A stretch of 64,000 bases of DNA from Belnapia arida (GCF_016773205.1 NZ_JAETWB010000018.1:26757-90756), one strand, 5' to 3'; numbered from the stretch's first letter, positions 1 through 10,600 are shown. The notes: generated from the letters alone by a model not told the origin. Numbers and translations: made by a program.

Positions 1-62
1 GCCTCTGGCCCGCACCGATGCTCGCTGCGGCTCAGGCTGCGGCCGCCGCGCTGCTGGGGTGA
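1..62 (+). CDS. nuoN: C-terminal end of a probable NADH-quinone oxidoreductase subunit N (partial)
   Basis: The open frame entering the window ends at TGA 60-62 and encodes a short hydrophobic, alanine-rich tail (LWPAPMLAAAQAAAAALLG). Such a tail is usual for the last helix of NuoN, the proton-pumping antiporter-like subunit of complex I in the inner membrane. Only about 19 codons are visible, so the call rests mainly on context: in many alphaproteobacteria nuoN is followed directly by birA and then an RNase J gene, as here. The stop overlaps the birA start (GTGA), which implies translational coupling. Another Nuo-linked membrane protein cannot be excluded. Confidence 0.5.
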   Translation, partial: LWPAPMLAAAQAAAAALLG

Positions 63-787
63 CGCTGCCTCCTGGCTGGCGGCTTGAGCTGCATGAGGCA
101 ATGCCGAGCACCTCTGACCGCATCGCTGCGGCTGCAGAGGCAGGCGAACCGGCGGGCCTGGCAGTGCTGGCGCTGCAACAGACCGCCGGGCGGGGCCGGT
201 CCGGCCGGGCCTGGGCCTCGCCGATCGGAAATCTCTACTGCTCGATGCTACTGCGGCCTGCCGGACCGGCGCGGGAGGCGGCGCAATGGTCGCTCCTCGC
301 CGGTGTCGCGCTGGCGGAAGCGGCGGCAGAGATCGACCCGGAACCTGCCGCCCTTTGTCTCAAATGGCCGAACGATCTGTTGCGAAATGGTTCGAAATGT
401 GCCGGCATTCTGGCCGAATCCGCGCTCGATCCTGATGGCCGCTTGGCTTGGCTCAGCCTCGGCATTGGGGTGAATCTGACCCATGCCCCGGTCCTGCCGG
501 ACCGCCCGACCACCTGCCTCGGTTCCGCTGAGCCGCCGGAAGCCTTCGCCGCCAGGCTGATCGCCCGGCTGGATCGCTGGGCCCGTCGGCATGCATCGGA
601 GGGGTTCGCCCCGGTCCGTACCGCCTGGCTGGCATTCGGCCCGCCGCCTGGTATGCCCATTACCGTACGGGAAGGGCCGGTAGAGGGTGGGCTCTTCGCC
701 GGTCTCGCCGAGGATGGCGCCCTGCTGCTGGAGCGGGCGGGGACGCTCCACGCCGTTCGCAGCGGTGAAATCCACCGGCTTGGCTGA
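59..787 (+). CDS. birA: Biotin--[acetyl-CoA-carboxylase] ligase
   Basis: This cytosolic enzyme makes biotinyl-AMP and transfers biotin to a lysine of carboxylase carrier proteins. The 242-residue protein shows the biotin-protein ligase hallmarks: GRGRSGR (about residues 44-50, adenylate/biotin loop), KWPNDLL (102-108), a lysine in the following GSKCAGIL segment (113) and GIGVNL (135-140). A small C-terminal SH3-like domain follows. It lacks the N-terminal helix-turn-helix of E. coli BirA, so it should be ligase only, with no repressor function. The GTG start at 59 overlaps the upstream stop codon, so it is probably read with the Nuo transcript. RNase J lies about 130 nt downstream on the same strand. 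Confidence 0.93.
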   Translation: MTLPPGWRLELHEAMPSTSDRIAAAAEAGEPAGLAVLALQQTAGRGRSGRAWASPIGNLYCSMLLRPAGPAREAAQWSLLAGVALAEAAAEIDPEPAALCLKWPNDLLRNGSKCAGILAESALDPDGRLAWLSLGIGVNLTHAPVLPDRPTTCLGSAEPPEAFAARLIARLDRWARRHASEGFAPVRTAWLAFGPPPGMPITVREGPVEGGLFAGLAEDGALLLERAGTLHAVRSGEIHRLG

Positions 788-920
788 ATGCCCTGCGGCT
801 CCCATCTCTCCCGCTCAGATCCGCATCCGTCCGGGATTGGCCAGGGGGTCGCCCACGGGGTCACGATGGCATGAAAGGTAGGGGCGCGCGTCGCAGGGCG
901 CATTGCCCTAGAAGGTGGTG

Positions 921-2591
921 ATGAACGATTTCAAGGCTTCGGCCCTTCCCGACGCAAACGACGACTTCGCCTTCATCCCGCTGGGTGGCACCGGCGAGAT
1001 CGGTATGAACCTCAACGTCTATCGCTGCGACGGGCGGCTGCTGGCGATCGATTGCGGCATCGGCTTCGGCGGGCCGGAGATGCCGGAGGTGGAGGTCATG
1101 GTCCCCGACCCCGCCTGGCTGGCGGAACGGCGGGATCGCCTGGTCGGCCTCGTCATCACCCATGCGCATGAGGACCATATCGGGGCTGTCGCCCATCTTT
1201 GGCCGATGCTGCGCTGCCCGCTCTATGCCGGCCCCTTCGCTTCGGCCGTGCTGCGGCGAAAGCTGAACGAGGCCGGGCTCGGCAGCGAGGCGCGGGTCAC
1301 TACCCTGCCGCTCAGCGGCCGCATCGAGCTGAAGCCCTTCGACCTCGAATTCCTACGCGTCGCCCATTCCGTACCCGAGTCCCAGGCTGTCGCCATTCGC
1401 ACCCGGCATGGCCTCGTCCTCCATACCGGCGACTGGAAACTGGACCCGGAGCCGCTGCTCGGGCCGCCGACCGACGAGGCCGCCTTCGCCCGCATCGGCG
1501 AGGAGGGCGTGCTCGCCATGGTCTGCGATTCGACCAATGCCCTGGTCGAGGGGCATAGCGGGTCCGAGGCCGAAGTGCGGCGGACGATGAAGGCACTGAT
1601 TCGCGGGCTGCGCGGCCGTGTCGCCGTCACCTGCTTCGCTACCAACCTGGCGCGCGTCGAGAGCATCGCACTCGCTGCCCAGGCGGCCGGACGGCAGGTC
1701 GCGCTGTTCGGCCGGTCGCTCCGCAATGCCGAGGCGGCGGCACGGGAATGCGGCTACCTGAAGACGGTCGAGCCCTTCGTGCCGGAGGACGAGGCCGGCT
1801 ACATTCCGGACGACAACCTCCTCATTATCTGCACCGGCAGCCAGGGCGAGCCGCGCTCGGCCCTCGCCAAGATCGGCGCCGACACCCATCCATCGATTGC
1901 ACTGGGGGAGGGGGATACGGTGATCTTCTCCTCCCGCATGATTCCCGGCAATGAGCGGGGGATCCTACAGATGCAGGACCAGCTGGCGCGCCGCGGCTGC
2001 CGCGTGATGACGGCAGACGACCACATGGTGCATGTCTCCGGCCATCCGGCGCGGGACGAGTTGCGGCGCCTCTACGGCCTGGTGAAGCCGAAATACGCCG
2101 TGCCGGTCCATGGCGAATGGCGCCACCTCTCAGAGCATGCCGCGCTGGCGCGGGACCTCGGCGCCGAGTCCATCCTGGTCGAGGACGGTGACGTCCTCCG
2201 CCTCGGCCCCGGCCGTCCGGATGTCGTGGAAGGTGTGCCGACCGGCCGCCTCGCCATCGACAATGGTCGCCTGTTGCCGCTCTCCGGCGGCGTGCTCGCG
2301 GCGCGGAAGCGGATGCTGTTCAACGGCGTCGTAGTCGCCTCGCTGGCCGTTGATGGCGGCGGGCGGGTGGTCGGTTCGCCACAGGTCTCCGCCCCGGGCC
2401 TTTTCGAGAGCGGTGAGCAGGAGGCGGTACAGATTGCCGCAGAGCTGGCCCGAGCGGTGACGGACCTGCCGTTTCAGCTCAAGCGCGAGGACGATGCCCT
2501 GCGCGAGGCCGCCCGTAGCGCGCTCCGCAAGGCGATAGGCCGGCGGGTGCGCAAGCGGCCGAACGTCGAGGTACACCTGTTGCGCGTGTAA
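921..2591 (+). CDS. rnj: Ribonuclease J
   Basis: A 556-residue metallo-beta-lactamase/beta-CASP nuclease, with combined 5'-exo and endo activity in the family, used for mRNA turnover and rRNA maturation. The N-terminus carries the GGTGEIGMN segment and the zinc motif HAHEDH (about residues 81-86). The middle region has the TGSQGEP and SSRMIPGNE beta-CASP stretches, and the C-terminus has the VHVSGH and VPVHGEWRH motifs. GTG codons at 915 and 918 are in frame. I prefer ATG 921 because AGAAGG sits at 910-915 with five bases of spacing. The position after birA and before DUF1467 and proS matches the alphaproteobacterial order. An 11-bp hairpin follows the stop. Confidence 0.94.
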   Translation: MNDFKASALPDANDDFAFIPLGGTGEIGMNLNVYRCDGRLLAIDCGIGFGGPEMPEVEVMVPDPAWLAERRDRLVGLVITHAHEDHIGAVAHLWPMLRCPLYAGPFASAVLRRKLNEAGLGSEARVTTLPLSGRIELKPFDLEFLRVAHSVPESQAVAIRTRHGLVLHTGDWKLDPEPLLGPPTDEAAFARIGEEGVLAMVCDSTNALVEGHSGSEAEVRRTMKALIRGLRGRVAVTCFATNLARVESIALAAQAAGRQVALFGRSLRNAEAAARECGYLKTVEPFVPEDEAGYIPDDNLLIICTGSQGEPRSALAKIGADTHPSIALGEGDTVIFSSRMIPGNERGILQMQDQLARRGCRVMTADDHMVHVSGHPARDELRRLYGLVKPKYAVPVHGEWRHLSEHAALARDLGAESILVEDGDVLRLGPGRPDVVEGVPTGRLAIDNGRLLPLSGGVLAARKRMLFNGVVVASLAVDGGGRVVGSPQVSAPGLFESGEQEAVQIAAELARAVTDLPFQLKREDDALREAARSALRKAIGRRVRKRPNVEVHLLRV

Positions 2592-2597
2592 TGTCCC

Positions 2598-2648
2598 GCT
2601 CTCGAAGCCCGAAAGACTTCGAGAGCGCGGCGCCAACCACTGTTTTTT
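2598..2648 (+). terminator. Hairpin plus distant T-run after rnj
   Basis: An 11-bp perfect stem (CGCTCTCGAAG at 2598-2608, CTTCGAGAGCG at 2618-2628) with a 9-nt loop lies directly after the rnj stop. A run of six T follows at 2643-2648. The 14-nt spacing between stem and T-run is too long for a classical intrinsic terminator. It may be a weak terminator or a 3'-end-stabilising stem. Confidence 0.5.
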
Positions 2649-2785
2649 GGTAGCCTGCCAAAACTTGTGTCCGTGGGGAAAAACCCACGAACGCCAGAGG
2701 TGGGGTCTCATCTGTTGTTTCGCTGCGTGATTCACGCCCCGGCTGGTTCAGTCGCTGGCGATCACGCTCCAAGGGAGCCGAACCC

Positions 2786-3046
2786 ATGAGCTGGGTCAGC
2801 GGGATCGCAGTCTATTTCCTTATCTGGTGGGTGGTGCTGTTTGCGATCCTTCCCATCGGAACCCAGCCGGTCGCGGAAGGTGACCCAGACAGTGGCTGGC
2901 GCGGTGCGCCATCGAATCCGCGGCTGTGGCGCAAGATGTTGATCACGACGCTGGTGGCGACCGTCCTCTGGTTCGGCGCCTATGCACTGATCACCAGCGA
3001 CTATATGAGCTTTCGCAGCGGCTGGTGGGCGATGCCAGAAAAATAG
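2786..3046 (+). CDS. DUF1467 family membrane protein
   Basis: An 86-residue inner-membrane protein with two hydrophobic segments (about residues 5-23 and 51-69). The connecting loop has the conserved flavour of DUF1467, including PIGTQP, G(W)RGAPSNPRLWRK and a terminal aromatic tail. The biochemical role of this family is not known. In alphaproteobacteria it commonly sits between an RNase J (often with methylmalonyl-CoA epimerase) and proS. Here no epimerase gene intervenes and the upstream gap is about 195 nt. The ATG is preceded by AAGGGAG at a normal distance, so the start is well supported. Confidence 0.85.
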   Translation: MSWVSGIAVYFLIWWVVLFAILPIGTQPVAEGDPDSGWRGAPSNPRLWRKMLITTLVATVLWFGAYALITSDYMSFRSGWWAMPEK

Positions 3047-3174
3047 GCGACTTTCGGCCGATTAGGCCGTTGTCGCTTCTTTTTTTTGCAATCCATGTCT
3101 AGGAGCCACTTTTTTCAGCTTTCACGGCATCGATTGGCATTGTGCCGCGTTGGTCCCCCGCGCCAACATACTGA

Positions 3175-3200
3175 CAGGAAGAGGGTTGGTCCTCTTCCTG
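3175..3200 (+). other. Perfect 10-bp hairpin, candidate small-RNA element
   Basis: CAGGAAGAGG (3175-3184) pairs exactly with CCTCTTCCTG (3191-3200) around the loop GTTGGT. No T-run follows, so it is not a terminator by itself. Together with the terminator 31 nt further on, it gives a structured 3' portion typical of a small RNA or a long 3' UTR. Confidence 0.45.
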
Positions 3201-3230
3201 CCGTGTGACTGGCGTTTCCTCCCTAAACTC

Positions 3231-3262
3231 GGGCCGTACCCAATGGGTGCGGCCCTTTTTTT
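3231..3262 (+). terminator. Strong intrinsic terminator, plus orientation
   Basis: GGGCCGTACCC pairs with GGGTGCGGCCC (one U-G wobble), making an 11-bp GC-rich stem with a 3-nt loop at 3231-3255. Seven T follow immediately (3256-3262). The orientation ends plus-strand transcription upstream of proS. It lies about 185 nt past the DUF1467 stop, which suggests that it closes either a long 3' UTR or a separate small transcript. Confidence 0.85.
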
Positions 3263-3450
3263 CGTCTACAGCAGCGCTAGCGGCTCCGCAAGATGAAACC
3301 AACTCTAGAACGTAAAAATCTTTATGGATTGTTCGTGTCGCACCGCAACATCGAAAGAAAATTGCTGCGCAATGGCATGAACCTGGAGCACTGGCGGAGC
3401 GGACCCCGCCCCACTAGTCTCCGCCGCCCGATCAGCCCCTGGAGCCCGCC

Positions 3451-4761
3451 TTGCGCCTCTCCCGCGCCTTCCTGCCGACCCTCAAGGAAACCCCCGCCGA
3501 TGCCCAGATCGCCTCGCACCGGCTGATGCTGCGTGCAGGCATGGTCCGGCAGACCAGCGCCGGCATTTATGCCTGGCTGCCGCTCGGCTGGCGGGTACTG
3601 CAGAAGGTGGAGCAGATCGTCCGCGAGGAGCAGGACCGCGCCGGCGCACAGGAGATCCTGATGCCGACCATCCAGACCGCCGAGCTCTGGCGCCAGTCCG
3701 GCCGCTACGACGCCTATGGGCCGGAGATGCTGCGCCTCAAGGACCGGCACGACCGCGAGATGCTCTACGGCCCGACCAACGAGGAGATGGTGACGGACAT
3801 CTTCCGCACCTATGCGAAGAGCTACCGCGACCTTCCGCGCAACCTTTACCACATCCAATGGAAGTTCCGGGACGAGGTGCGCCCCCGCTTTGGCGTCATG
3901 CGCGGCCGCGAGTTCCTGATGAAGGACGCCTACAGCTTCGACCTCGATTATACCGGGGCACAGAAGAGCTACCGGCAGATGTTCGTCGCTTATCTGCGGA
4001 CCTTTGCCCGGATGGGGCTGAAGGCCATTCCGATGCAGGCCGATACCGGCCCGATCGGCGGCAACCTCAGCCATGAATTCCTGATCCTGGCCGAGACCGG
4101 GGAGAGCCAGGTCTATCTCCACCGCGACCTGCTGGATTTCGACGTGCTCGGCCAGGCACCGGACTACCATGGCGACCTCTCGCCCATCGTCGACTTCTGG
4201 ACCAGCCGCTACGCCGCCACCGACGAGAAGCATGACGAGGCGGCCTGGAACGCCATCCCGGCCGGGCGCCAGGTCTCGGCGCGCGGCATCGAGATCGGTC
4301 ACATTTTCTATTTCGGCACCAAGTACAGCGCCTCGATGGGCCTGCAGGTCCAGGGCCCGGACGGCAAGGCGGTGACGCCCGAGATGGGCAGCTACGGCAT
4401 CGGCGTCTCACGCCTCGTCGGCGCCATCATCGAGGCGAGCCATGACGAGGCCGGCATCATCTGGCCTGATGCGGTGGCGCCTTTCCGCCTCGCCGTGCTG
4501 AATCTCAAGCAAGGCGATGCCGCGACGGATACCTTCTGCGACCAGCTCTACGCCGCCTTCGCCTCCGATGCCGTCTATGACGACCGGCCGGAGCGCGCCG
4601 GGGTGAAATTCGCCGATGCCGACCTCATGGGCTATCCCTGGCAGGCGATCGTTGGCCCACGCGGCGCCGCCGCCAGCAAGGTCGAGCTGAAGCGACGCGC
4701 AACCGGCGAGCGCCTCGAATTGTCGCTCGAGGATGCCATCGCTCGCATCAAGGGCGTCTGA
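3451..4761 (+). CDS. proS: Prolyl-tRNA synthetase, short alphaproteobacterial form
   Basis: This cytosolic class II synthetase charges tRNA-Pro. The 436 residues match the short alphaproteobacterial ProS, which lacks the large editing insertion of E. coli ProS (572 residues). Visible features are the motif 1 region around [14 protein letters not shown], motif 2 ([17 protein letters not shown]), the TGPIGG segment, motif 3 ([16 protein letters not shown]) and the C-terminal anticodon-binding domain. I accept the TTG start at 3451 because GGAG at 3441-3444 lies six bases upstream and [15 protein letters not shown] is the normal N-terminus. lolC begins 8 nt downstream, so proS-lolC-lolD are probably co-transcribed. 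Confidence 0.95.
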   Translation: MRLSRAFLPTLKETPADAQIASHRLMLRAGMVRQTSAGIYAWLPLGWRVLQKVEQIVREEQDRAGAQEILMPTIQTAELWRQSGRYDAYGPEMLRLKDRHDREMLYGPTNEEMVTDIFRTYAKSYRDLPRNLYHIQWKFRDEVRPRFGVMRGREFLMKDAYSFDLDYTGAQKSYRQMFVAYLRTFARMGLKAIPMQADTGPIGGNLSHEFLILAETGESQVYLHRDLLDFDVLGQAPDYHGDLSPIVDFWTSRYAATDEKHDEAAWNAIPAGRQVSARGIEIGHIFYFGTKYSASMGLQVQGPDGKAVTPEMGSYGIGVSRLVGAIIEASHDEAGIIWPDAVAPFRLAVLNLKQGDAATDTFCDQLYAAFASDAVYDDRPERAGVKFADADLMGYPWQAIVGPRGAAASKVELKRRATGERLELSLEDAIARIKGV

Positions 4762-4769
4762 GCCCCATC

Positions 4770-6026
4770 ATGTTCGATGCCTTCGAGCGCGCCGTCGCCT
4801 TCCGCTACCTGCGCGCCCGGAAGGGCGAGCGCTTCGTCTCCGTCATCGCCATTTTCTCGCTCGTCGGCATCGCCCTCGGCGTCGCCACGCTGATCATCGT
4901 GATGAGCGTGATGAACGGCTTCCGCCAGGAACTGCTTGGCCGCATCCTCGGCCTCAACGGCCATATGGGCGTCTACGCGGCCGATGGCGGCAACCTGCGC
5001 AACTACGACCCGCTGGCGGAGGCCATCCGGCGTGTCCAGGGCGTCACCGCCGCGACGCCGATCATCGAGGGCCAGGTGCTGCTGACGAGCGAGCAGGGCG
5101 GCGCCTCGGGCGGGCTCGCGCGGGGCATCACGCCGGAGGACATGCAGGCGAAGGCGATCATCGCCAACAACATCCGCCGCGGATCGCTGGCGGAATTTGG
5201 TGGCGAGGACAGCATCGTCATCGGCACCGGCCTCGCCAGCAAACTCCGCGTCGGCCTCGGCGACCGGGTGACCCTGGTCTCGCCCCAGGGCCGCACCACC
5301 GTGCTCGGCACCCTGCCGCGGGTCCGCGCCTACCGGGTGGTGGCGCTCTTCAACATCGGCATGAACGAGTACGACACCAGCTTCGTCTACCTGCCGATGC
5401 AGGCTGCTCAGCTCTTCTTCCAGACAGGCGACGCGGCGACCCAGGTCGAGGTCTTCGTAAACGATCCGACGCGTGTCCGGGCCGTCAACCTCGAGATCCG
5501 CCGCGCGCTCGGTCAGGACCGGCCCGTCCGCATCGTCGACTGGCAGGATGCGAACAGCAGCTTCTTCAACGCGGTACAGGTCGAGCGGAACGTGATGTTC
5601 CTCATCCTGACGCTCATCATCATCGTCGCCGCCTTCAACATCGTCAGCTCGCTCATCATGCTGGTGAAGGACAAGGGGCGGGACATCGCCATCCTCCGCA
5701 CCATGGGGGCGACGAGCGGGGCCATCCTCCGCATCTTCCTGCTCTGCGGCGCCTCGGTCGGCGTCATGGGCACGTTGATCGGCTTCGGCATCGGCCTCGT
5801 CTTCTGCCTCAACATCGAGAGCATCCGCGAGGCGCTGCAATCGCTGACGGGGACGGAGCTGTTCAGCCCGGAGGTCTACTTCCTCTCCCAGCTCCCGGCC
5901 GTGGTCGATCCGAACGAGGTTGTGCAGGTGGTGCTCATGGGCCTCGGCCTCTCGCTCCTGGCGACGGTCTATCCGAGCTGGCGCGCCGCGCGGCTCGACC
6001 CGGTGGAGGCGCTGCGCAATGAGTGA
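4770..6026 (+). CDS. lolC: Lipoprotein-releasing ABC transporter permease (LolC/LolE family)
   Basis: A 418-residue inner-membrane permease that, with LolD, extracts mature lipoproteins from the inner membrane and hands them to LolA. The topology is classical MacB/LolC: one N-terminal TM (about residues 25-50), a large periplasmic domain, then three C-terminal TMs (about 270-295, 315-345, 375-400). The conserved ILRTMGAT coupling segment and the terminal [17 protein letters not shown] tail are present. The family has about 410-420 residues, so this is full length. It follows proS by 8 nt and overlaps lolD by 8 nt. A single permease gene is usual for alphaproteobacteria, where one LolF-type protein replaces LolC plus LolE. 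Confidence 0.93.
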   Translation: MFDAFERAVAFRYLRARKGERFVSVIAIFSLVGIALGVATLIIVMSVMNGFRQELLGRILGLNGHMGVYAADGGNLRNYDPLAEAIRRVQGVTAATPIIEGQVLLTSEQGGASGGLARGITPEDMQAKAIIANNIRRGSLAEFGGEDSIVIGTGLASKLRVGLGDRVTLVSPQGRTTVLGTLPRVRAYRVVALFNIGMNEYDTSFVYLPMQAAQLFFQTGDAATQVEVFVNDPTRVRAVNLEIRRALGQDRPVRIVDWQDANSSFFNAVQVERNVMFLILTLIIIVAAFNIVSSLIMLVKDKGRDIAILRTMGATSGAILRIFLLCGASVGVMGTLIGFGIGLVFCLNIESIREALQSLTGTELFSPEVYFLSQLPAVVDPNEVVQVVLMGLGLSLLATVYPSWRAARLDPVEALRNE

Positions 6027-6699
6027 CGCGCCGCTCCGACTCGAAGCCGTCGCCCGTCGCTTCCGCACCGAGGCGGGCGAGCTGCCGGTGCTGACCGGGG
6101 CCGAGCTGACGCTGGCAGCGGGCGAGATCGTCGCCCTCGTCGCGCCCTCCGGCACCGGCAAATCAACGCTGCTGCACCTGGCCGGGCTGCTGGAGCGGCC
6201 CGATGCCGGCGAGGTCTTCGTCGCCGGCCGTGCCGCCGGCACGCTCTCCGATGATGCCCGCACGGCGATCCGCCGCACCGAGATCGGCTTCGTCTACCAG
6301 TTCCACCATCTGCTGCCGGAGTTCACTGCCGAGGAGAATGTGGTGCTGCCGCAGATGGCGAACCGCACCCCGCGCGCGGCGGCGCAGGAGCGCGCCCGGC
6401 AGTTGCTGGCGAGCTTCGGCCTTGCCGGGCGGGAACATCACCGCCCCGGCCGCCTGTCCGGCGGCGAGCAGCAGCGCGTCGCCATCGCCCGGGCGCTGGC
6501 CAATGCGCCGAAGATCCTGCTGGCCGACGAGCCCACCGGCAACCTGGACACCGGCACCTCGGACCTGGTCTTCGGGGAGCTGCTCGCCGCCGTCCGCGGC
6601 CAGGGCGTTGCCGCGCTGATCGCCACCCACAACCCGGCGCTGGCGGCGCGGATGGATCGGGTGGTGACGCTCCGCGACGGGTGTATCGTCCCGGGCTGA
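6019..6699 (+). CDS. lolD: Lipoprotein-releasing ABC transporter ATPase
   Basis: A 226-residue ABC ATPase partner of the upstream permease. It shows Walker [10 protein letters not shown] (about 42-50), a Q-loop region [12 protein letters not shown] (91-102), the ABC signature LSGGEQQ (146-152), Walker B KILLADEP (165-172) and the H-loop in ATHNPALA. The frame is open further upstream, but ATG 6019 gives the normal MacB/LolD N-terminus and overlaps the lolC stop, which signals translational coupling. It ends tail-to-tail with the EamA gene, sharing a TGATCA junction. Confidence 0.94.
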   Translation: MSDAPLRLEAVARRFRTEAGELPVLTGAELTLAAGEIVALVAPSGTGKSTLLHLAGLLERPDAGEVFVAGRAAGTLSDDARTAIRRTEIGFVYQFHHLLPEFTAEENVVLPQMANRTPRAAAQERARQLLASFGLAGREHHRPGRLSGGEQQRVAIARALANAPKILLADEPTGNLDTGTSDLVFGELLAAVRGQGVAALIATHNPALAARMDRVVTLRDGCIVPG

Positions 6700-7584
6700 T
6701 CAGCGGCGCCGCCACAGCGCGCCGCAGAGCATCCCGGCGATGACGGTCGCCATGCCCGCGACCTGCATCGGCGTGACATGCTCGCCGAGTAGCAGCCAGG
6801 CCCAGAGCACGCCGAGCGCCGGGACGAGGGGCGGCAGCAGCGCCGCCCGCGCCGGCCCCATCGCCACCACCGCCCGGCTGTAGAACACGATGGCGAGGCC
6901 GCCGGCGATCAGCCCCTGATAGCCCGCCTGCCACAACGCCTCCGCCGGATGCGCGGCGATGCCCTCGATGCCGAAGACCGCGAGGTGCACCGGCACCCAG
7001 GCCAGCGAGACGGCGCCGATGATGGCGGCGGCCCGCAGCCCGCTCACCTCCCACCGCCGCATCAACACGCCATAGAGTGCCCAGTTGAAGCCGCTCGCCA
7101 GCACCATCAGGTCGCCGATCCAGACCCGGCCGACGCCCTCGCCGAGCCCTGCGCCGCCGATCAGCAGCAAGCCAAGGGCGATCACGGGCAGCCCGACCCG
7201 CACGCCTATCTCGGGCGGCATCCGCAGCAGCCACCAGGCGAGCAGCGGGGCGAAGACCATGGTCCCCCCCGGGTTGAGGATGGAGGCATGCACCGCGGGC
7301 GCGAAGCGCAGCGCCATCGCCGTCAGCAGGAAATAGGGCGCCCCAGCGAGCGCCGCCAGCACCACGGCCCGCCACCAGGCGAGCCCTCCGAGCCCGACCC
7401 GCAGCAGGAGCAGGAGGAAGAGCGGCCCCGCCGTGCCGTAGCGGAGGAACACGAGGTCCGGCACCGACAGCCCCTCCGCCAGCGCATGGCCGGTGGCGGC
7501 AAAATTGGCGCTGAACATGAACATGGCGAGGACGCCGGCGGCGACCACGGCGCGGCTGGGCTGTTCCGGCATCGCGTGGATCAT
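6700..7584 (-). CDS. EamA/DMT-superfamily membrane exporter
   Basis: A 294-residue protein with about ten hydrophobic segments arranged as two repeated five-helix EamA halves. This is typical of drug/metabolite transporters such as amino-acid or nucleotide-precursor exporters in the inner membrane. The substrate cannot be told from sequence. Two in-frame ATGs (7584 and 7572) are possible starts and neither has a clear Shine-Dalgarno sequence. It diverges from dnaE, leaving only about 35 nt for both promoters, and converges with lolD. Confidence 0.85.
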   Translation of the reverse strand: MIHAMPEQPSRAVVAAGVLAMFMFSANFAATGHALAEGLSVPDLVFLRYGTAGPLFLLLLLRVGLGGLAWWRAVVLAALAGAPYFLLTAMALRFAPAVHASILNPGGTMVFAPLLAWWLLRMPPEIGVRVGLPVIALGLLLIGGAGLGEGVGRVWIGDLMVLASGFNWALYGVLMRRWEVSGLRAAAIIGAVSLAWVPVHLAVFGIEGIAAHPAEALWQAGYQGLIAGGLAIVFYSRAVVAMGPARAALLPPLVPALGVLWAWLLLGEHVTPMQVAGMATVIAGMLCGALWRRR

Positions 7585-7619
7585 GCCGGGGAGGGTGCCG
7601 ATGTGCTAGTCTCCCCGCC

Positions 7620-10600
7620 ATGCGCGACGACTCGACGGCCGGCTTCGTCCATCTTCACGTCCATTCGAGCTATTCGCTCTCGGAAGGCGCCATCAAGGCG
7701 GAGAAGCTTGCAAGCCTCGCCAAGGACGCGGGGATGCCCGCCGTGGCGCTGACGGATACGGCGAACCTCTTCGGCGCGCTGGAATTCGCCCAAGGGTGCC
7801 AGGGCAAGGGCATCCAGCCGATCATGGGATGCCAGCTCTGGCTCTCCCGCGCCGCCTCCGACCCGCGGCCCGAGGCGGAGCGACTGCCGCCCGACCCGAT
7901 CGTCGCCCTGGCGATGAATGCCCAGGGCTACGACAACCTCCAGCGCCTGTCCTCGCGCTCCTTTCTCGGCTCCGACGCTTCCGGCAAGCCCTGCCTCAGC
8001 TACACGACGCTGGAGGAGCATGCTGAGGGCATCTTCCTGCTGACCGGCGGCACGCTCGGCCCGGTCAGCCGGTTGCTCGCGGAAGGCCGGCGCGAGATGG
8101 CGGAAGCGCTGCTCCGCCGCTTCGCCGCCACCTTCCCCGACCGGCTGGCGGTCGAGCTGCACCGGCACGGCCTCGAGGTCGAGAAGGCGATCGAGCCCGC
8201 CCTGCTGGCGCTGGCCGATGAACTTGCGCTGCCCATCGTCGCCGCCAACGACGTCTATTTTGCCACGCGCACGATGCATGAGGCGCATGACGCGCTGCTC
8301 TGCATCGCCGAGAGCCGGACGCTGGCCGAGAAGGACCGCCGCCGCGTCACGCCGGAGCACTGGTTCAAGCCGGCTGCCGCCATGCGCACCCTCTTCGCCG
8401 ACCTGCCGGATGCCTGCGACAACACCCTGGCCATCGCCCGTCGCTGCGCGGTGATGGCGGAGACGAAGAAGCCAGAGCTGCCGGTCTGCCCCAAGGTCCA
8501 GCCCGGCATGACCGAGGCGGAGACGGTGCGCGACATGGCTCGCCGCGGCCTGGTCGCCCGCCTCGACGCGGCAGGCATCGAGGCCGACCGCCGCGAGGTC
8601 TACACGACGCGCCTGGACTACGAGCTCGGCGTCATCGAGAGCATGGGCTTCGCCGGCTACTTCCTCATCGTCGCCGACTTCATCCAGTGGGCGAAGGCAC
8701 AGGTGCCGCCCATCCCGGTAGGCCCCGGCCGCGGCTCGGGCGCCGGCTCGGTTGCCGCCTGGGCGCTGCAGATCACCGATCTCGACCCGCTGCGCTTCGG
8801 CCTGCTCTTCGAGCGCTTCCTCAACCCCGAGCGCGTCTCGATGCCGGATTTCGACATCGACTTCTGCCAGGACCGGCGCGACGAGGTCATCGCCTATGTC
8901 CGCCGCGAGTATGGCGAGGACCGGGTCGCGCAGATCATCACCTTCGGCAAGCTGCAGGCCAAGGCAGCAGTGCGCGACGTAGGCCGCGTGCTCGGCATGC
9001 CCTACGGGCAGGTCGACCGCATCGCCTCCCTCATCCCCTTCAACCCCGCGAAGCCGGTGACGCTCGCCCAGGCGATCGAGGGCGAGCCCCGCCTGCAGCA
9101 GATGCGCGACGCAGACGAGCAGGTCGCTCGTTTGCTCGAGATCGCCAACCAGCTGGAGGGCCTCTACCGCAACGCCTCGACGCATGCGGCCGGCGTCGTC
9201 ATCGGCCGCAAGCCGCTGATCGACATCGTGCCACTCTACCGCGACCCGCGGAGCGATATGCTCATTACCCAGTACTCGATGAAGTATGTCGAGCAGGCAA
9301 GCCTGGTGAAGTTCGACTTCCTCGGCCTGAAGACGCTGACCGTCATCGAGCAGGCGCTCGAGATCCTGAAGGGGCAGGGGATCGAGGTCGACATCAACGC
9401 CATCCCGCTCGACGATGCCAAGACCTTCGAGATGCTGCGCAAGGGCGACGCCGCCGGGGTGTTCCAGTTCGAAGGCCAGGGCATGCGGGACTGCCTGCGG
9501 CAGATGCGTGTGGACCGCTTCGAGGACCTGGTTGCTGCCGTCTCGCTCTATCGCCCGGGCCCGATGGCCAACATCCCCGCCTATTGCCAGCGCAAGGCCG
9601 GCGAGCCCTGGGAGAGCCCGCACCCGAAGATCCACCCCATCCTGGAGGAGACCTTCGGCATCATGGTCTACCAGGAGCAGGTGATGCAGATCAGCCAGGA
9701 GCTGGCGGGCTACTCGCTCGGCGGCGCCGACCTGCTGCGCCGCGCCATGGGCAAGAAGATCGCCAAGGAGATGGAGCAGCAGCGCGCCATCTTCACGGAA
9801 GGCGCCGTGAAGAACGGCATCGAGCCGGCCAAGGCCACCGAGATCTTCGACATGATGGCGAAGTTCGCGGAATACGGCTTCAACAAGTCCCACGCGGCCG
9901 CCTACGCGCTGGTCAGCTACCAGACCGCCTGGCTCAAGGCGAACCACACCGTCGCCTTTCTCGCGGCCTCCATGACGCTCGACCTCGACAAGACCGAGAA
10001 GCTGGCGGGCCACATGCAGGAGTGCTCGCGCCTCGGCATCCCGGTGCTGCCACCCGACATCAACCGCTCCGGCGCCTTCTTCCTCGTCGAGCAGCAGGAG
10101 GACGGCAAGCCGGCCATCCGCTTCGCGCTCGCTGCGGTGAAGCGCGTCGGCGCGGCGGCGATGCAGGTGCTGGTCGCGGCGCGCGATGCGGGCCGGCCCT
10201 TTGCCTCGGTCGCCGACTTCGCCCACCGCGTCGACCCCAAGCTGCTCAACAAGATGCAGATCGAGAACCTGGCCAAGGCCGGCGCCTTTGACGCCATGGA
10301 GGGCAACCGCGCCAGGCTCGTCGCCGGCGCCGAGGTGGTGCTGCGCGCCGCGCAGGAAGCCGCCGAGCGGCGCGAGGACCCGACGGCCGACATGTTCGGC
10401 AGCGCTGGCGGCCCGGTGCCGCTGCGCCTCAAGGACATCCCCGACTGGCCGCAGCTCGAGAAGCTGGCCTATGAGGCGGAAGCGGTGGGCTTCCACCTCT
10501 CCGCCCATCCGCTCGACACCTATGGGGAGGTGCTGCGGCGCCTCGGCGCCACACCTTTCGTGGCGGTCGCCGACCGTGCCAAGGGCGGCTCCGCCAAGCT

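Larger units (their letters stand above)
3047..3450 (+). other. 400-nt intergenic stretch with three hairpins between DUF1467 and proS
   Basis: No convincing coding frame is seen here. In order it holds a 5-bp stem CGGCC/GGCCG (3055-3069) with a T8 run at 3080-3087, a perfect 10-bp hairpin (3175-3200), and a strong intrinsic terminator (3231-3262). An A/T-richer stretch (about 3290-3370) that could hold the proS promoter follows. The layout leaves room for a short separate transcript of roughly 100-170 nt ending at 3262. I do not recognise a known small-RNA family. Confidence 0.6.

Noticed and set aside
7581..10508. A 975-codon open frame on the minus strand opposite dnaE
   Set aside because: It lies entirely within the unambiguous dnaE gene, has low-complexity His/Arg/Leu-rich content and no family. 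This is a typical antisense shadow in GC-rich DNA.
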